From Laspinema sp. D2d (GTDB taxonomy: Bacteria; Cyanobacteriota; Cyanobacteriia; Cyanobacteriales; Laspinemataceae): a DNA stretch of 64,000 nucleotides. The position numbers and the translations under genes were made by a program. The stretch covers positions 63,149-127,148 of the forward strand of contig NZ_JAMXFC010000018.1 in assembly GCF_025370755.1 (NCBI RefSeq), read 5' to 3'. Numbering within the stretch: the first letter of the stretch is position 1; every line of letters begins with the position of its first letter. The notes beneath the pieces were generated by a model. It did no database searches. It saw only the letters and a program-made list of their open reading frames with translations, and had not been told where the DNA came from. Positions 1 to 9,248 of the stretch are shown one piece after another.

Positions 1-36
1 TAAGGGGGATCTCTCCAGTATTTTGCAACAAGTCTA
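1..36. mobile_element. Right end of a MITE-like repeat, cut by the window edge
   Basis: Positions 20-36 read TATTTTGCAACAAGTCTA, whose reverse complement (TAGACTTGTTGCAAAATA) matches the terminal inverted repeats of the elements at 30698-31073 and 56490-56570. The adjacent TTAAGGGGG-like interior also resembles theirs. The rest of the element lies outside the window, so this is a partial copy. Confidence 0.5.
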
Positions 37-70
37 TTGCCAACTTGCGGGATAGAGGCGGGGAATAGTT

Positions 71-2122
71 TTATTTCTCTTCCCCCATTTTGAGGGGGAG
101 TTCTATAATAAACTCTGTCCCTTGCCCTTCGCTGATGCAGCGAATCTTGCCGTTATGACCTTTTACGATAATTTGATAACACAGAGATAGACCTAACCCA
201 GTGCCTTTTCCCACAGGTTTTGTGGTGAAAAAGGGATTAAAAATTTGGTCTTGAATCTTTGGAGAAATTCCCGGACCATTATCTTTAATGGAAATACTCA
301 CCCAATGGGGATACGGTTCGCAAATGGTGAGGGTCAGTTCTCCCTCGGTATCTGAATTGGAGGCGATCGCATCTAAAGCATTGTCAATCAAGTTAAAAAA
401 CACTTGATTAATCTGGGCTGGATGACATTCTACTCGCCCAGAAGCATGATAATGTTTATGAATTTTCAACTCCGGGGAAAATCGGTGTTGCAACATCGAT
501 AAACTGCTTTCCAGCCCTTCACTGAGATTCACAGGTTTAGCCCCTGCTTCATCTAATCGGGAAAAATTCCGCAAGTTTTGGACAATTTTGCGAATGCGAT
601 CGCTTCCTTGCTGCATGGAACCAATCAGGTTTGGGGAATCAGACCGGATATAGTCCAAATCCACCTCTTCATTCAATTCTTCAATTTCTGGAGGAATTTC
701 GGAGGCCGCCGCTTCGTAAATATCGATTGCTTTTTTCAAAGCTTCAACATATTCCTGAACATAAAATAAATTGGCATGAACAAAATTATTGGCATTGTTA
801 ATTTCGTGGGCAACTCCCGCCACTAACTGTCCCAAACTGGACAATTTTTCGCTCTGAATCAGTTGTTGTTGGGTGGCTTTGAGTTCTTTTAAGGTTAGTT
901 CTAATTGTTCCGCTTGCGCTTGATATTGCGCTGCTGAATCTTGAACTTTTTGGTATAATTCTGCTTGTGAGATCGCAATGGTCATCTGATGACCCAATTG
1001 TTCGAGGAGATCGATTTCTTCTTGGGTCCAAAGGCGAGTTGAATGACATTCATGAGCAATCAACAACCCCCAGAGATGATCGGGCATGGCAATTGGAACG
1101 ATTAAATTGGCTTTGACTTGCAATTGGGCCAAAAAGTCCACATGGCAGGTATTTAATCCCGCCTTATGAATATCATTGATTGCCCGAACTCGCCCTTGTT
1201 TATAGAGTTCGGCATGGTCACTTTTAAAACAATTATCCGCCACAATTCCGCCAAAAATCGAGGGCCAAGGCACCTTAAGGTCTTCAACCACGATTTCCCC
1301 AGCCCAGTTTTCTAGGAAGCGATAAATCACCACCCGGTCAGTATTCAAAAGTTCCCGGACTCCCCGGACTGCGGTTTTTAAAACGGTATTCAGGTCTAAT
1401 GTACTGCGAATTTGGTTCGTAATCAGGCGCAGTAAAGATTCCCGTTGTGCGGCAGCGCGGGTGGCACTGTACAATTGGGCTTGGTTAATGGCGATCGCCA
1501 GTTGAGAGGCAACCCCTTCTAACAAATCCTGTTCCCATTGCGACCACTCCCGTTCGCGATCGCACTGATGCAATCCAATAATGCCATTGACTTTCCCTTG
1601 GTAGGAGGTGGCGATCGCCAGCATGGACTTAATTTTTAGTTCCTGCACCAGTTGCAGCGTTTCTTTCCCCAAACCGGGAAACTCTAAAAACTGCGTCACT
1701 GCTAGAGGTTCCTCCTGAGACATCAACTGATACAAGTGGGGATTATCCACCAAGGGTACTCGGGTCCCCAGTTGGCTGGTGTAATCATCCGTTTTATACT
1801 CTCCCCGGGTGATTAACCACTCTCCCGCTTCCGATTCGTTGACTAAAATGCTGACGCGACTACACTTGAAGGTTTCCCCTAACAAATTACAGGCGGCTTG
1901 GAGCACTTCATCTAAATCCAGGGTACTACGAACCTGATTATTAATCTCATTGAGCAATCGCGATCGCTCTACTTCCCTCTGGAGTTCCCGGGGATGTAAA
2001 TTTTGTACCTCCATACTTTCTTTGTAGGTCTCAGTTGCCTCATGGACAGGCCGACTGGCTGGAGAGAGGGATAAATCAGGCTTCGGCCATTTACAGTAGG
2101 GGGCTTGTTGTTTTATATACAT
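71..2122 (-). CDS. GAF-GAF sensor histidine kinase with candidate cyanobacteriochrome domain
   Basis: A 683-residue soluble sensor kinase without transmembrane segments. GAF1 spans about residues 55-215, GAF2 225-390, a short coiled coil 395-430, HisKA 425-525 with phospho-acceptor His439 in GVAHEINN, and HATPase 560-680 (N box with Asn581, DNGPGIS, FFTTKP, GKGTGLGLS). GAF2 carries DNCF (Cys298) and a CH pair (Cys326-His327) exactly 28 residues apart. In DXCF-type cyanobacteriochromes such as TePixJ these two cysteines bind the bilin, so blue/green sensing is inferred. No response-regulator gene adjoins it, so the partner is unknown. The ATG at 2122 lacks a clear ribosome site; Met37 (2014) is an alternative start. 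The H box reads INNANNF where INNPVNF is usual. Confidence 0.93.
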   Translation of the reverse strand: MYIKQQAPYCKWPKPDLSLSPASRPVHEATETYKESMEVQNLHPRELQREVERSRLLNEINNQVRSTLDLDEVLQAACNLLGETFKCSRVSILVNESEAGEWLITRGEYKTDDYTSQLGTRVPLVDNPHLYQLMSQEEPLAVTQFLEFPGLGKETLQLVQELKIKSMLAIATSYQGKVNGIIGLHQCDREREWSQWEQDLLEGVASQLAIAINQAQLYSATRAAAQRESLLRLITNQIRSTLDLNTVLKTAVRGVRELLNTDRVVIYRFLENWAGEIVVEDLKVPWPSIFGGIVADNCFKSDHAELYKQGRVRAINDIHKAGLNTCHVDFLAQLQVKANLIVPIAMPDHLWGLLIAHECHSTRLWTQEEIDLLEQLGHQMTIAISQAELYQKVQDSAAQYQAQAEQLELTLKELKATQQQLIQSEKLSSLGQLVAGVAHEINNANNFVHANLFYVQEYVEALKKAIDIYEAAASEIPPEIEELNEEVDLDYIRSDSPNLIGSMQQGSDRIRKIVQNLRNFSRLDEAGAKPVNLSEGLESSLSMLQHRFSPELKIHKHYHASGRVECHPAQINQVFFNLIDNALDAIASNSDTEGELTLTICEPYPHWVSISIKDNGPGISPKIQDQIFNPFFTTKPVGKGTGLGLSLCYQIIVKGHNGKIRCISEGQGTEFIIELPLKMGEEK

Positions 2123-2222
2123 AATTTTTTATCGGAGGGGCCAACAGAAATTGAGGAAGCAGATGCAGCTATCCTGTTATCTTAACAAATTTTTATAAAA
2201 ATTTAAGGTATTTTTATAATTG

Positions 2223-2255
2223 TTGATGAAATAAATTAAAAATTTTTGCTATAAT
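2223..2255 (+). promoter_or_regulatory. Probable promoter for coaX
   Basis: A perfect TATAAT at 2250-2255 lies in a very AT-rich stretch between the divergent kinase and coaX. The best upstream hexamer, TTGATG at 2223-2228, is 21 bp away, too far for a classical -35, so recognition may rest mainly on the -10 box. Confidence 0.4.
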
Positions 2256-2337
2256 ATGTCAGAAAATTCTAAAAGCTTCAATCGATTTATCTCTATTTGA
2301 TTATAAGCGACTTTGATTGGGCGTAAAAAGTTCGGGA

Positions 2338-3183
2338 ATGCAGGGCCAGCCTAACATGAGCAACAGTGCAACCGAATTGGGAAGTGAGCAGTGCAACTGG
2401 CTGGCCTTAAGCATCGGCAATTCAAGACTACACTGGGCCTGGTTTCAGGGCGAAATGTGCAAACAGGTGTGGCACACCCCCCATTTAGACGCCTCTGCGG
2501 CAGAAAAGCTCATCAATGCCTGGAATCGGGGTGAGTTGTGGCATGAAGGTCTGGAGTATCCCGGTCCCCTGGGGCGTGAGGCGATCGCCCCGAACCCGTC
2601 GCTATGGATCGCCTCGGTCGTTCCGCACCAGTTAGCGCTTTGGCAGTCTTACCCGAGATTCAACCGAATTACTTTAGATGAATTGCCCCTGTTAGGACTG
2701 TATCCCACCCTGGGAATCGATCGCGCCTTGGCCTTAGTGGGGGCCGCCAACGAATGCGGTTGGCCCGTTTTGGTCGTGGATGCCGGAACCGCCCTCACCT
2801 TGACCGGGGCGGATCCCGAAGGCCGATTAGTCGGAGGGGCCATTCTCCCCGGGTTTGGGTTACAACTCCAATCGTTAACGGAAAACACCGCCGCATTACC
2901 TGCGGTCACCTTTCCCGGGACGTTACCCCCACGCTGGGCCTTAACCACCGTAGAGGCGATCGCCTCTGGGGTAGTCTATGGGATTGGATCCGGAGTGCGA
3001 GACTTTATAAGCGACTGGAAAGAACGCTTTCCCACCTCTGCGGTGGTGATCACCGGAGGAGGGGGGGAACTCCTCCTGAGATATTTCCAAGAGCGTGCAC
3101 CGGACCTGGCAAAACGGGCGATCGCCATGCCGGATCTAATTTTTTCCGGCATTTGCTGCATCAAACACCAGCGATCGCGGTAA
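2338..3183 (+). CDS. coaX: Type III pantothenate kinase
   Basis: Phosphorylates pantothenate with ATP, the first committed step of coenzyme A synthesis. Family signatures are visible: an N-terminal phosphate-binding segment LALSIGNSRLHWAWF, the active-site block VVDAGTALTLTGAD, and the glycine-rich GGAILPGFGLQLQSL that follows. The C-terminal VITGGGGELLL matches the actin-like ATPase fold. Length is normal for the family. A TTG at 2317 and an ATG at 2356 are in frame; conserved sequence begins only around the latter, so the exact start is uncertain. It converges on the hydrolase with 15 bp between the stop codons. Confidence 0.93.
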   Translation: MQGQPNMSNSATELGSEQCNWLALSIGNSRLHWAWFQGEMCKQVWHTPHLDASAAEKLINAWNRGELWHEGLEYPGPLGREAIAPNPSLWIASVVPHQLALWQSYPRFNRITLDELPLLGLYPTLGIDRALALVGAANECGWPVLVVDAGTALTLTGADPEGRLVGGAILPGFGLQLQSLTENTAALPAVTFPGTLPPRWALTTVEAIASGVVYGIGSGVRDFISDWKERFPTSAVVITGGGGELLLRYFQERAPDLAKRAIAMPDLIFSGICCIKHQRSR

Positions 3184-3198
3184 AGTTGAGGGGATTAA

Positions 3199-4038
3199 TT
3201 ACACCTCAGCCTCGGTTTGCGCCTCTCTATTAGAAATAAAATCTCGAATCTGTTGGGCGACGAGATCCGGGAGTTCCTCGGGTAAATTAGAGTGACCCTC
3301 GGGAATGCGGCGTAAATCCGCATCAGCGATCGCCCGATGGTAGGTTTCCGCTAAGGCAACTGCCGTGGGAGTATCGCGATCGCCGATTAAAATCAAAGCC
3401 GGAATTTTCAGCCAACTCAAACGGTCCTGCAACAACTCCCCTTCAATTTCACTCTGCCGACGTTGGAACAAAATCTGACAAGCTACCCCAAATTTTTGTA
3501 AGCGATCGGCATTTAACAACGCTTGATGCATCACTTGGTGCAAGCGCAAAATTCGGGCGAGGGGAAAGAGGACCGATTGTAACTTACGAATCAAAGGCAA
3601 TGCCTGAATCCAAAGGCGAGTCCTAAACCAGCGGTTTTTCAAGCCTTCCACCTGGACCCCTTCCGGAGTCAGCAACACCAATCCTGGCACAACCTCGGGA
3701 TATTTCAGGGCGTAACTTGCCGCCACCCAAGCACCGAGAGAATCCCCCACCAAATAAACAGGGCCAGGGTTGACGGTTTCCAAAAATTCGTGTAGACACT
3801 CCACCTGGAGGGCGATCGAGTAGTGAATATTCGGCTGTTCCGACTCACCAAACCCGAGTAAATCTAAAGCAAAACAGTGATAATTGGCCCGCAGGCGCTC
3901 AATCACCGACACCCATTGAGCGCTATCACTCCACGAACCATGCAAAAATACTAGAGTGAGTCCCTCCTGGCCGACTTCGCGCCAGAACAGTTGCCCTTGG
4001 GACAGTTTGATTCGGGAATTGCGGAGCGGTAGAGTCAT
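3199..4038 (-). CDS. Alpha/beta-fold hydrolase
   Basis: A serine hydrolase of the alpha/beta superfamily with unknown substrate. The oxyanion segment is FLHGSW, the nucleophile elbow GDSLGAW (Ser), the acid lies in GDRDTPTA and the catalytic His in EGHSN. A cap of helices sits between the elbow and the acid. The conserved fold begins at MTLPLRNSRIKLSQGQLFW, which supports ATG 4038; a TTG at 4113 would add 25 residues without fold features. The Nudix gene lies 135 bp upstream on the same strand and may be co-transcribed. Ester or epoxide hydrolysis are both possible. Confidence 0.85.
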   Translation of the reverse strand: MTLPLRNSRIKLSQGQLFWREVGQEGLTLVFLHGSWSDSAQWVSVIERLRANYHCFALDLLGFGESEQPNIHYSIALQVECLHEFLETVNPGPVYLVGDSLGAWVAASYALKYPEVVPGLVLLTPEGVQVEGLKNRWFRTRLWIQALPLIRKLQSVLFPLARILRLHQVMHQALLNADRLQKFGVACQILFQRRQSEIEGELLQDRLSWLKIPALILIGDRDTPTAVALAETYHRAIADADLRRIPEGHSNLPEELPDLVAQQIRDFISNREAQTEAEV

Positions 4039-4173
4039 CCTGAGTCCTTGAAACGCATCCGTATCGAGATAAGGGTTTATGAAGATGGAGGAGTTGAGGA
4101 GCGCAGTTATCAAGAAGGAAACCCGAGGTCACTCCTCCCCGCCCAAATCAGGGTACCATGCTCCCCGACCCAA

Positions 4174-4629
4174 TTAAGCGACCGCAGTCACACCATTGAG
4201 AAAGTCCTGTAATTGGCGATCGTGGTCATGGGACAATTGCCCTAAAGGGAGAGAATCCCGGTCAAATGCTTTGACTTCCAGAATTTCGGCGGTATCATAG
4301 ATTTTCATTTCCCCTTGGACCTGTGCCGCAACGACCACGCAGATCGAATGAATCCGGGGATCGCGATCGGGGGCGGAATAAATTCCGACTAAACGACCGA
4401 CTTCCGTTACTTCTAAGCCCGTTTCTTCCGTGAGTTCCCGTTTTAAAGTATTGGGAATATCTTCTCCCCAGTCCACCATGCCTCCGGGTAGACCCCACTT
4501 GCCATTATCCCGACGGCGCACCAACACGATTTGACCGTTGTCTAACAGCGGGATAATGCTAATTCCGAGGACGGGATGTCGAAACACAATCCCGAGTACG
4601 GCTTGAGTAAAATGCCATAAGCGCTTCAT
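4174..4629 (-). CDS. Nudix hydrolase
   Basis: A 151-residue Nudix enzyme that would cleave a nucleoside diphosphate linked to another group. The full Nudix box is present from GGMVDWGE to RELTEETGLEV (GX5EX7REUXEEXGU), so metal binding should be intact. The N-terminus MKRLWHFTQAVLGIVFRHP is hydrophobic and may associate with the membrane. Substrate cannot be told from sequence; ADP-ribose, NADH or oxidised nucleotides are all possible. The start is an ATG at 4629. Confidence 0.9.
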   Translation of the reverse strand: MKRLWHFTQAVLGIVFRHPVLGISIIPLLDNGQIVLVRRRDNGKWGLPGGMVDWGEDIPNTLKRELTEETGLEVTEVGRLVGIYSAPDRDPRIHSICVVVAAQVQGEMKIYDTAEILEVKAFDRDSLPLGQLSHDHDRQLQDFLNGVTAVA

Positions 4630-5486
4630 AAATCAAATCATCCTGGATTCAACGACCACCACCTAGACTCCATCTTTCTACCCCGATCGCCTGATTGTTT
4701 AGGCTTGATCTGACTCCTTCCCTCTGCTCCATGAGCAAACATCAACGAGAAACAACCCGGTGACTTGAGCCACGAGATGAACAGGTTGCCAACCCGTCCT
4801 GATTTTAACCTACAACCTGTCAGAATCATCACCGTTGATGAGTCTACAAGATTTCCACCCAACAAATCCTAACTTTCCCAACTTCACATCCCATCCTCCC
4901 CATCTCCCCCATCCCCCCCATCTCCCCCATCCCCCCCAGGCCCCCGGAAAGGGATACCTCTTTACTGTTATCATGGATTCAGTGCTACGCTTTTTTCGGT
5001 CATGCCTGAGATTGAGATTCCATAGAACTCAGCTTGCAGTCTTTGCCGAGAGCAATTCGAGAAATTGTGCGTTCCCTAGCATAGAATAGTGGATCGGATT
5101 CATCCTTACAGTAGCGGGCGTCCACTGCCCCATCCAAAAGAGACTTACGGGATGATGGGCGATCGCTTGTTTTCTTTCGGGAGAAAGGTTCTCATCTCAA
5201 CCCGAATGGATGGGATTGAGCCTATTCCCATCCGAAAGGGGTGAGCTGGGGTTCACCCTCGGTACGAAACTGCTCGGATATCGGGTGGGAGTGCTAACCC
5301 TGACCCCTGCTTTCAGGAATTCAGTCCCCTTGCCCTGTTTGTTCTAACTCGTGATTGTGCAATTGACAACTGTGCAATCCCTAGGGCGATCGCCGGGGGG
5401 TCACCCTGTACCTCGCGGCGATCGGACCCGAGAGCTACCCTAGAGCCAAAAGTCATTTTTGTTGTTTATCCATGAGGTCCATAATA
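4630..5486. other. Long intergenic region without a recognised gene
   Basis: About 850 bp with no convincing coding frame. It holds a cytosine-rich minisatellite at 4889-4938. The part from 5090 to 5470 has higher GC, HIP1 sites and short inverted repeats, so it could carry a long leader for the small gene at 5487 or a non-coding RNA. No known RNA family was recognised. Confidence 0.6.
4889..4938. repeat. Cytosine-rich minisatellite (about 9-bp unit)
   Basis: Imperfect copies of CATCTCCCC and CATCCCCCC units. It is the complement of the GGGGAGGAT-type units found at 8970-9248, 62114-62328 and 63901-64000, so it belongs to the same repeat family. Confidence 0.8.
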
Positions 5487-5654
5487 ATGGCAAAACGTCG
5501 CAATCCTAAAAAAGAAAAAGCACAACGGAACAAAGCTTATGCTCGCCAATTCCGCAAACCGACTAATTCCGGTCGCTTTTTCAAGAACCGTAATTCTAAT
5601 ATGAATGGCAACCGTGACGAAAACAGCGAAAACACAGAAGGGGAAGAAAACTAA
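5487..5654 (+). CDS. Small highly basic conserved-type protein
   Basis: A 55-residue protein. The N-terminal half is rich in Lys and Arg (MAKRRNPKKEKAQRNKAYAR), the tail is acidic and asparagine-rich. GAGG at 5474-5477, nine bases before the ATG at 5487, supports this start over the in-frame ATG at 5472. Short proteins with a similar basic opening are common hypothetical proteins in cyanobacteria. RNA or ribosome binding is only a guess from charge. Confidence 0.7.
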   Translation: MAKRRNPKKEKAQRNKAYARQFRKPTNSGRFFKNRNSNMNGNRDENSENTEGEEN

Positions 5655-6815
5655 CGGAATTCTCTGGGATTTAAACCTCAGTCATGAGGGAGTTTATCCC
5701 CCGATGAAGTGGGGTTAATCAAGAGAAGGAAGTCCGGTTGAATCACGGATTTTTGAGAGATTTGGGAGAGTAAAGGGGAGTCGAAGTGGAGAGTCAGTTA
5801 CCCTAGAGGTGACTGGCAACTTTGCGCTCCCGGGTGATCAACCCAAGACATCGAGCGGTTGCATGGAGAACATCTTCTAACCTCGCAACTCGAATCCCCC
5901 AGTGGGAAAAACATCGGTTCTGAGTGGGCGATCGCCATAAGATTGCCCACTACCGAATTTTTCGGAAATTCCCAGGCGATCGCCTGCTCAAATCCAGTCT
6001 CGAACTTGCTCCCCGAGGATGGGTCAAGCCTTAAAGTTGGGGTGAAACCCCTTGACTGCTGCCCATTCATGAGGTTAATCAGGGACGATTTATCCCGTCT
6101 TAAATTCTCCCAGACCGTCATGAGAATTCGGGACAAACTGACCGAAACTGGGGGAGGGATAATACCAGAATAAGCTAAATTTTCTGGGATATAAAGAGAA
6201 GACTTCAGCCCCGAAGACCAAGGGAAAGAAAGCCAGACTATTACAAAGTCATAAAAAATTTACGCAAACCGCAAAAATTGACAATTTTTCTTTTTAATCC
6301 CTTAAATTTGTTAAAACTTTATAAAAACTCGTTTTTAGGGGTCCGGAAATTCGTTAAAACTTTATAAACAATGGTTTCCCTGATTCGAGAAATCGGATAA
6401 AATCTTGATAAAACCTAACCCAGAAGAGGGGCGAGAAAAGGGGGTATCCAGGGAAGGAGGGAAAACTTCACGGACCCCATCAAATCTGGGGATGAGGTCG
6501 AAATGCCTCAATCCCTAGGAAAACTTCACTCCCTCCCATCGCTTTTGCTGCTGAAGAATACCCATTTCGGTGAGGAAAGGGAATTTCGGCGATCGGGTAA
6601 AGTTCTGACCCCTTGAGTGCTTTCCTGGGACAGATAGCCTCAATCTGTTCCGGTTTAGACTGATGAAAAAGGGTCCTCTCCAGGGGTAGAGTAAAAGAAA
6701 AGTAACAGCGTTTGTCCCTTCAAGGGGTAGGGGAAAATCGCGATAGCGAGACAGGCGCTGGGTCTGTTGTATGCAGAGAAACGGCTCATAGAGCGGCACG
6801 GAGTAAAAAAAAGCA
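5655..6815. other. Long intergenic region without a recognised gene
   Basis: About 1.16 kb. Open frames up to roughly 110 codons exist on both strands but have no family features, overlap each other and contain HIP1-derived AIA peptides, so I do not call them genes. The motif GTTAAAACTTTATAAA occurs twice, near 6311 and 6353, in an AT-rich part that may be a promoter region. The stretch before 6816 probably holds the WD40 gene leader. Confidence 0.55.
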
Positions 6816-8969
6816 ATGGCAAATCATCCAACTCAGCCAGTCCATGCTCAGGCGGCGATCGCAGATATCGAAGCAAGAATCGATACCCTCACCACGGCTG
6901 CAACGCAGGGACCCTCGGGATTAGAGCAGGTCATCAAGGCATTAAAGGACGAATCAGAACCCGTGCAGCGTGCGGCGTATTTGCTGCTGCGGAATCGGCC
7001 AGAACTAGAGGTTCGCAAAGTCTTACAAGACTATAACCCCTATCGCTTTTTTAAGTGCATTCGCACGATGGGGGGACATTCTAGCCGGATTTATTCCGTG
7101 GCAATTAGTCCCAATGGCCGCTTAGTAGCCAGTGGTAGCAATGACAATACTATTAAACTCTGGAATCTGGAAACCGGAGAAGAACTCGGCATTCTCAGTG
7201 GACATTCCGACTGGGTGGATTCCGTTGCTTTTAGTCCCGATGGTCGCTTGCTTGCCAGTGGCAGTGGGGATGCCACCCTCAAACTCTGGACGATTCATGA
7301 GGAAAACTCTCCCAAAATAGCCTCCCTCAAACAGACCCTCACCGGCCATTCCCGGTGGGTCACTTCAGTCACCTTTAGTCCCGATAGCCAACTGCTGGTT
7401 TCGGGTTCCAAAGATAATACGATTAAAGTGTGGAATGTGGAGAGGGGGGAAGAAGTTAGAACCCTAGAGGGTCATTACGACTGGGTATATTCTGTCGCAT
7501 TTAGTTCCGATGGTAAACAGTTGGTTAGTGGCGGAGACAGCACGGTTAAATTATGGAATATTGACACCGGGGAAGAATTACAAACCTTTACCGGACATCG
7601 GGACTGGGTGTATTCCGTTGCTTTGAGTCCTGATGGACAACAGATTGCCAGTGGGAGTGAAGATGGCACGATTAAACTCTGGAGTGTGAGTGACCCGAGG
7701 GCGATCGCAACCCTCACCGGCCATACGGCGGGAGTTAATGCGGTCACTTTCAGTCTGGAAGGACGGTTGCTGATCAGTGCCAGTGCCGATGATACGGTGC
7801 AACTGTGGAATGTAGAAACGGGGAAAATCCCTGAAAATTCAGCTTTAAAAACCCTTAGAGGACATGGCGAGTGGGTCAGTTCTCTGGCGATCGCGCCTGA
7901 TGGACGCCGGTTAATCAGCGGCAGCGGCGATCGCACCCTGAAAGTCTGGAGTTTAGAAACCGGGGAAGAACTCCGCACCCTGGGAGGAGACGCCGAGTGG
8001 GTGGATTCCGTTGTCTTTACCCCCGATGGTCAAATGGTCGGCAGTGGCAGTGGCGGAGACACCGCCAAATGGAACCTGCACAGTGGCGAAGAATTGCGAT
8101 CGCTCAGTGGTATTTCTAGCTGGGTCGAAGATATCGCCGTCAGTCCCGACGGCACTCGCGTCGCCAGTGGCAGTGAAGATGGACTCGTCAAAATCTGGAG
8201 TCTCAACAGTGGCGTTCTCGCTATCCTCCTCTCCGGACATACCGAAGGCGTCTGGTCCGTCACCTTCAGTCCCGATAGCAAACTCCTCGCCTCCGGTAGT
8301 GGTGATGAAACCATCAAAATCTGGAACCTACAAACCGGCAAAGAAATTCGCACCCTACGCGGACATTCCTATCGCGTCGATGCCGTCGCCATCCATCCGA
8401 AGCTTCCCATTTTAGCCAGTGGGTCTGCTGATGAAACCATCAAACTCTGGAACCTCGACACCGGAGTAGAAATTAACACCTTAGAAGGCCATTCCGACGC
8501 CGTATCCTCGGTCCTGTTCAGTCCTGATGGAGAAACGTTAGCCAGTAGCAGCATGGATGGCACCATCAAACTCTGGAACTGGAATACCTTTGAAGAACTC
8601 GGCACCCTAGAGGGTCATACCGATGCCGTTAACTCCATCAGCTTCAGTCCCAGCGGCAAAACCATCGCCAGTGGCTGTGAAGATGGCACCATCAAACTCT
8701 GGAACTTGCTCACCTGTGAGGAACGCGGTACCCTTTCCGCTCATTCAGAACCCGTTAATTCCGTCGCCTTCAGTCGCGATGGCTATCAATTGGCGAGTGG
8801 GAGTGCAGACAGTACCCTCAAAATCTGGCATTTGCGCACTGGGAAAGAATTCCGGATGTTTTCCGGCCATTCTAACTGGGTCAATGCCGTCGCCTTCAGT
8901 CCCTCCACTTCTCATTTTATCGTCAGTGGCAGCGCTGATGGAACGGTTAAAGTTTGGGGAGTGGAGTGA
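6816..8969 (+). CDS. WD40-repeat protein, 15 repeats
   Basis: A 717-residue scaffold protein. Residues 1-85 are helical and HEAT-like ([20 protein letters not shown]). Fifteen WD40 repeats follow, most with the pattern [27 protein letters not shown]. Fifteen blades would make two propellers, for example seven plus eight. Repeat 8 is degenerate: it begins GGDAEW instead of GH and has TAKWNL instead of IKLWNL. Repeat 4 has a shortened SGGDS turn. No catalytic domain is fused, so it is likely a protein-interaction platform. Near-identical blades suggest recent internal duplication. Translation starts at ATG 6816. It converges on the pentapeptide gene across an opposed minisatellite pair. Confidence 0.93.
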   Translation: MANHPTQPVHAQAAIADIEARIDTLTTAATQGPSGLEQVIKALKDESEPVQRAAYLLLRNRPELEVRKVLQDYNPYRFFKCIRTMGGHSSRIYSVAISPNGRLVASGSNDNTIKLWNLETGEELGILSGHSDWVDSVAFSPDGRLLASGSGDATLKLWTIHEENSPKIASLKQTLTGHSRWVTSVTFSPDSQLLVSGSKDNTIKVWNVERGEEVRTLEGHYDWVYSVAFSSDGKQLVSGGDSTVKLWNIDTGEELQTFTGHRDWVYSVALSPDGQQIASGSEDGTIKLWSVSDPRAIATLTGHTAGVNAVTFSLEGRLLISASADDTVQLWNVETGKIPENSALKTLRGHGEWVSSLAIAPDGRRLISGSGDRTLKVWSLETGEELRTLGGDAEWVDSVVFTPDGQMVGSGSGGDTAKWNLHSGEELRSLSGISSWVEDIAVSPDGTRVASGSEDGLVKIWSLNSGVLAILLSGHTEGVWSVTFSPDSKLLASGSGDETIKIWNLQTGKEIRTLRGHSYRVDAVAIHPKLPILASGSADETIKLWNLDTGVEINTLEGHSDAVSSVLFSPDGETLASSSMDGTIKLWNWNTFEELGTLEGHTDAVNSISFSPSGKTIASGCEDGTIKLWNLLTCEERGTLSAHSEPVNSVAFSRDGYQLASGSADSTLKIWHLRTGKEFRMFSGHSNWVNAVAFSPSTSHFIVSGSADGTVKVWGVE

Positions 8970-9096
8970 TTGGGGAGGATGGGGAGGATGGGGGGGATAG
9001 GGAGGATGGGGGGGATAGGGAGGATGGGGGGGATAGGGAGGATGGGGGGGATAGGGAGGATGGGGAGGATGGGGAGGATGGGGAGGATTGGGGAGA
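8970..9096. repeat. Guanine-rich minisatellite
   Basis: Tandem 9-bp units GGGGAGGAT and GGGGGGGAT, some with ATAGGGAGG variants, starting directly after the WD40 stop codon. Each unit has runs of four or more G, so the strand could form G-quadruplexes. It pairs with the cytosine-rich array at 9135-9248. Confidence 0.9.
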
Positions 9097-9134
9097 AACA
9101 AGGACGGGCGTTGTAACGTTGAACATCTCTCCCG

Positions 9135-9248
9135 GATCTCCCCCATCCTCCCCATCTCCCCCATCTCCCCCATCTCCCCCATCTCCCCCATCTACCCCAT
9201 CTCCCCCATCCTCCCCATCTCCCCCATCTCCCCCATCCCCCATCCCCA
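9135..9248. repeat. Cytosine-rich minisatellite, inverted partner
   Basis: Units CATCTCCCC and CATCCTCCC form the reverse complement of the preceding array, separated by a 38-bp unrelated spacer. Together they can fold into a long imperfect hairpin between two convergent genes and may act as a two-way terminator. Confidence 0.9.

Noticed and set aside
5090..5470. Possible structured RNA such as 6S RNA or an RNase P fragment
   Set aside because: No conserved sequence block of these RNAs could be matched by eye.
5798..6173. Overlapping frames of about 100-110 codons on both strands
   Set aside because: No ribosome sites, mutual overlap, HIP1-derived AIA peptides and no recognisable motif.
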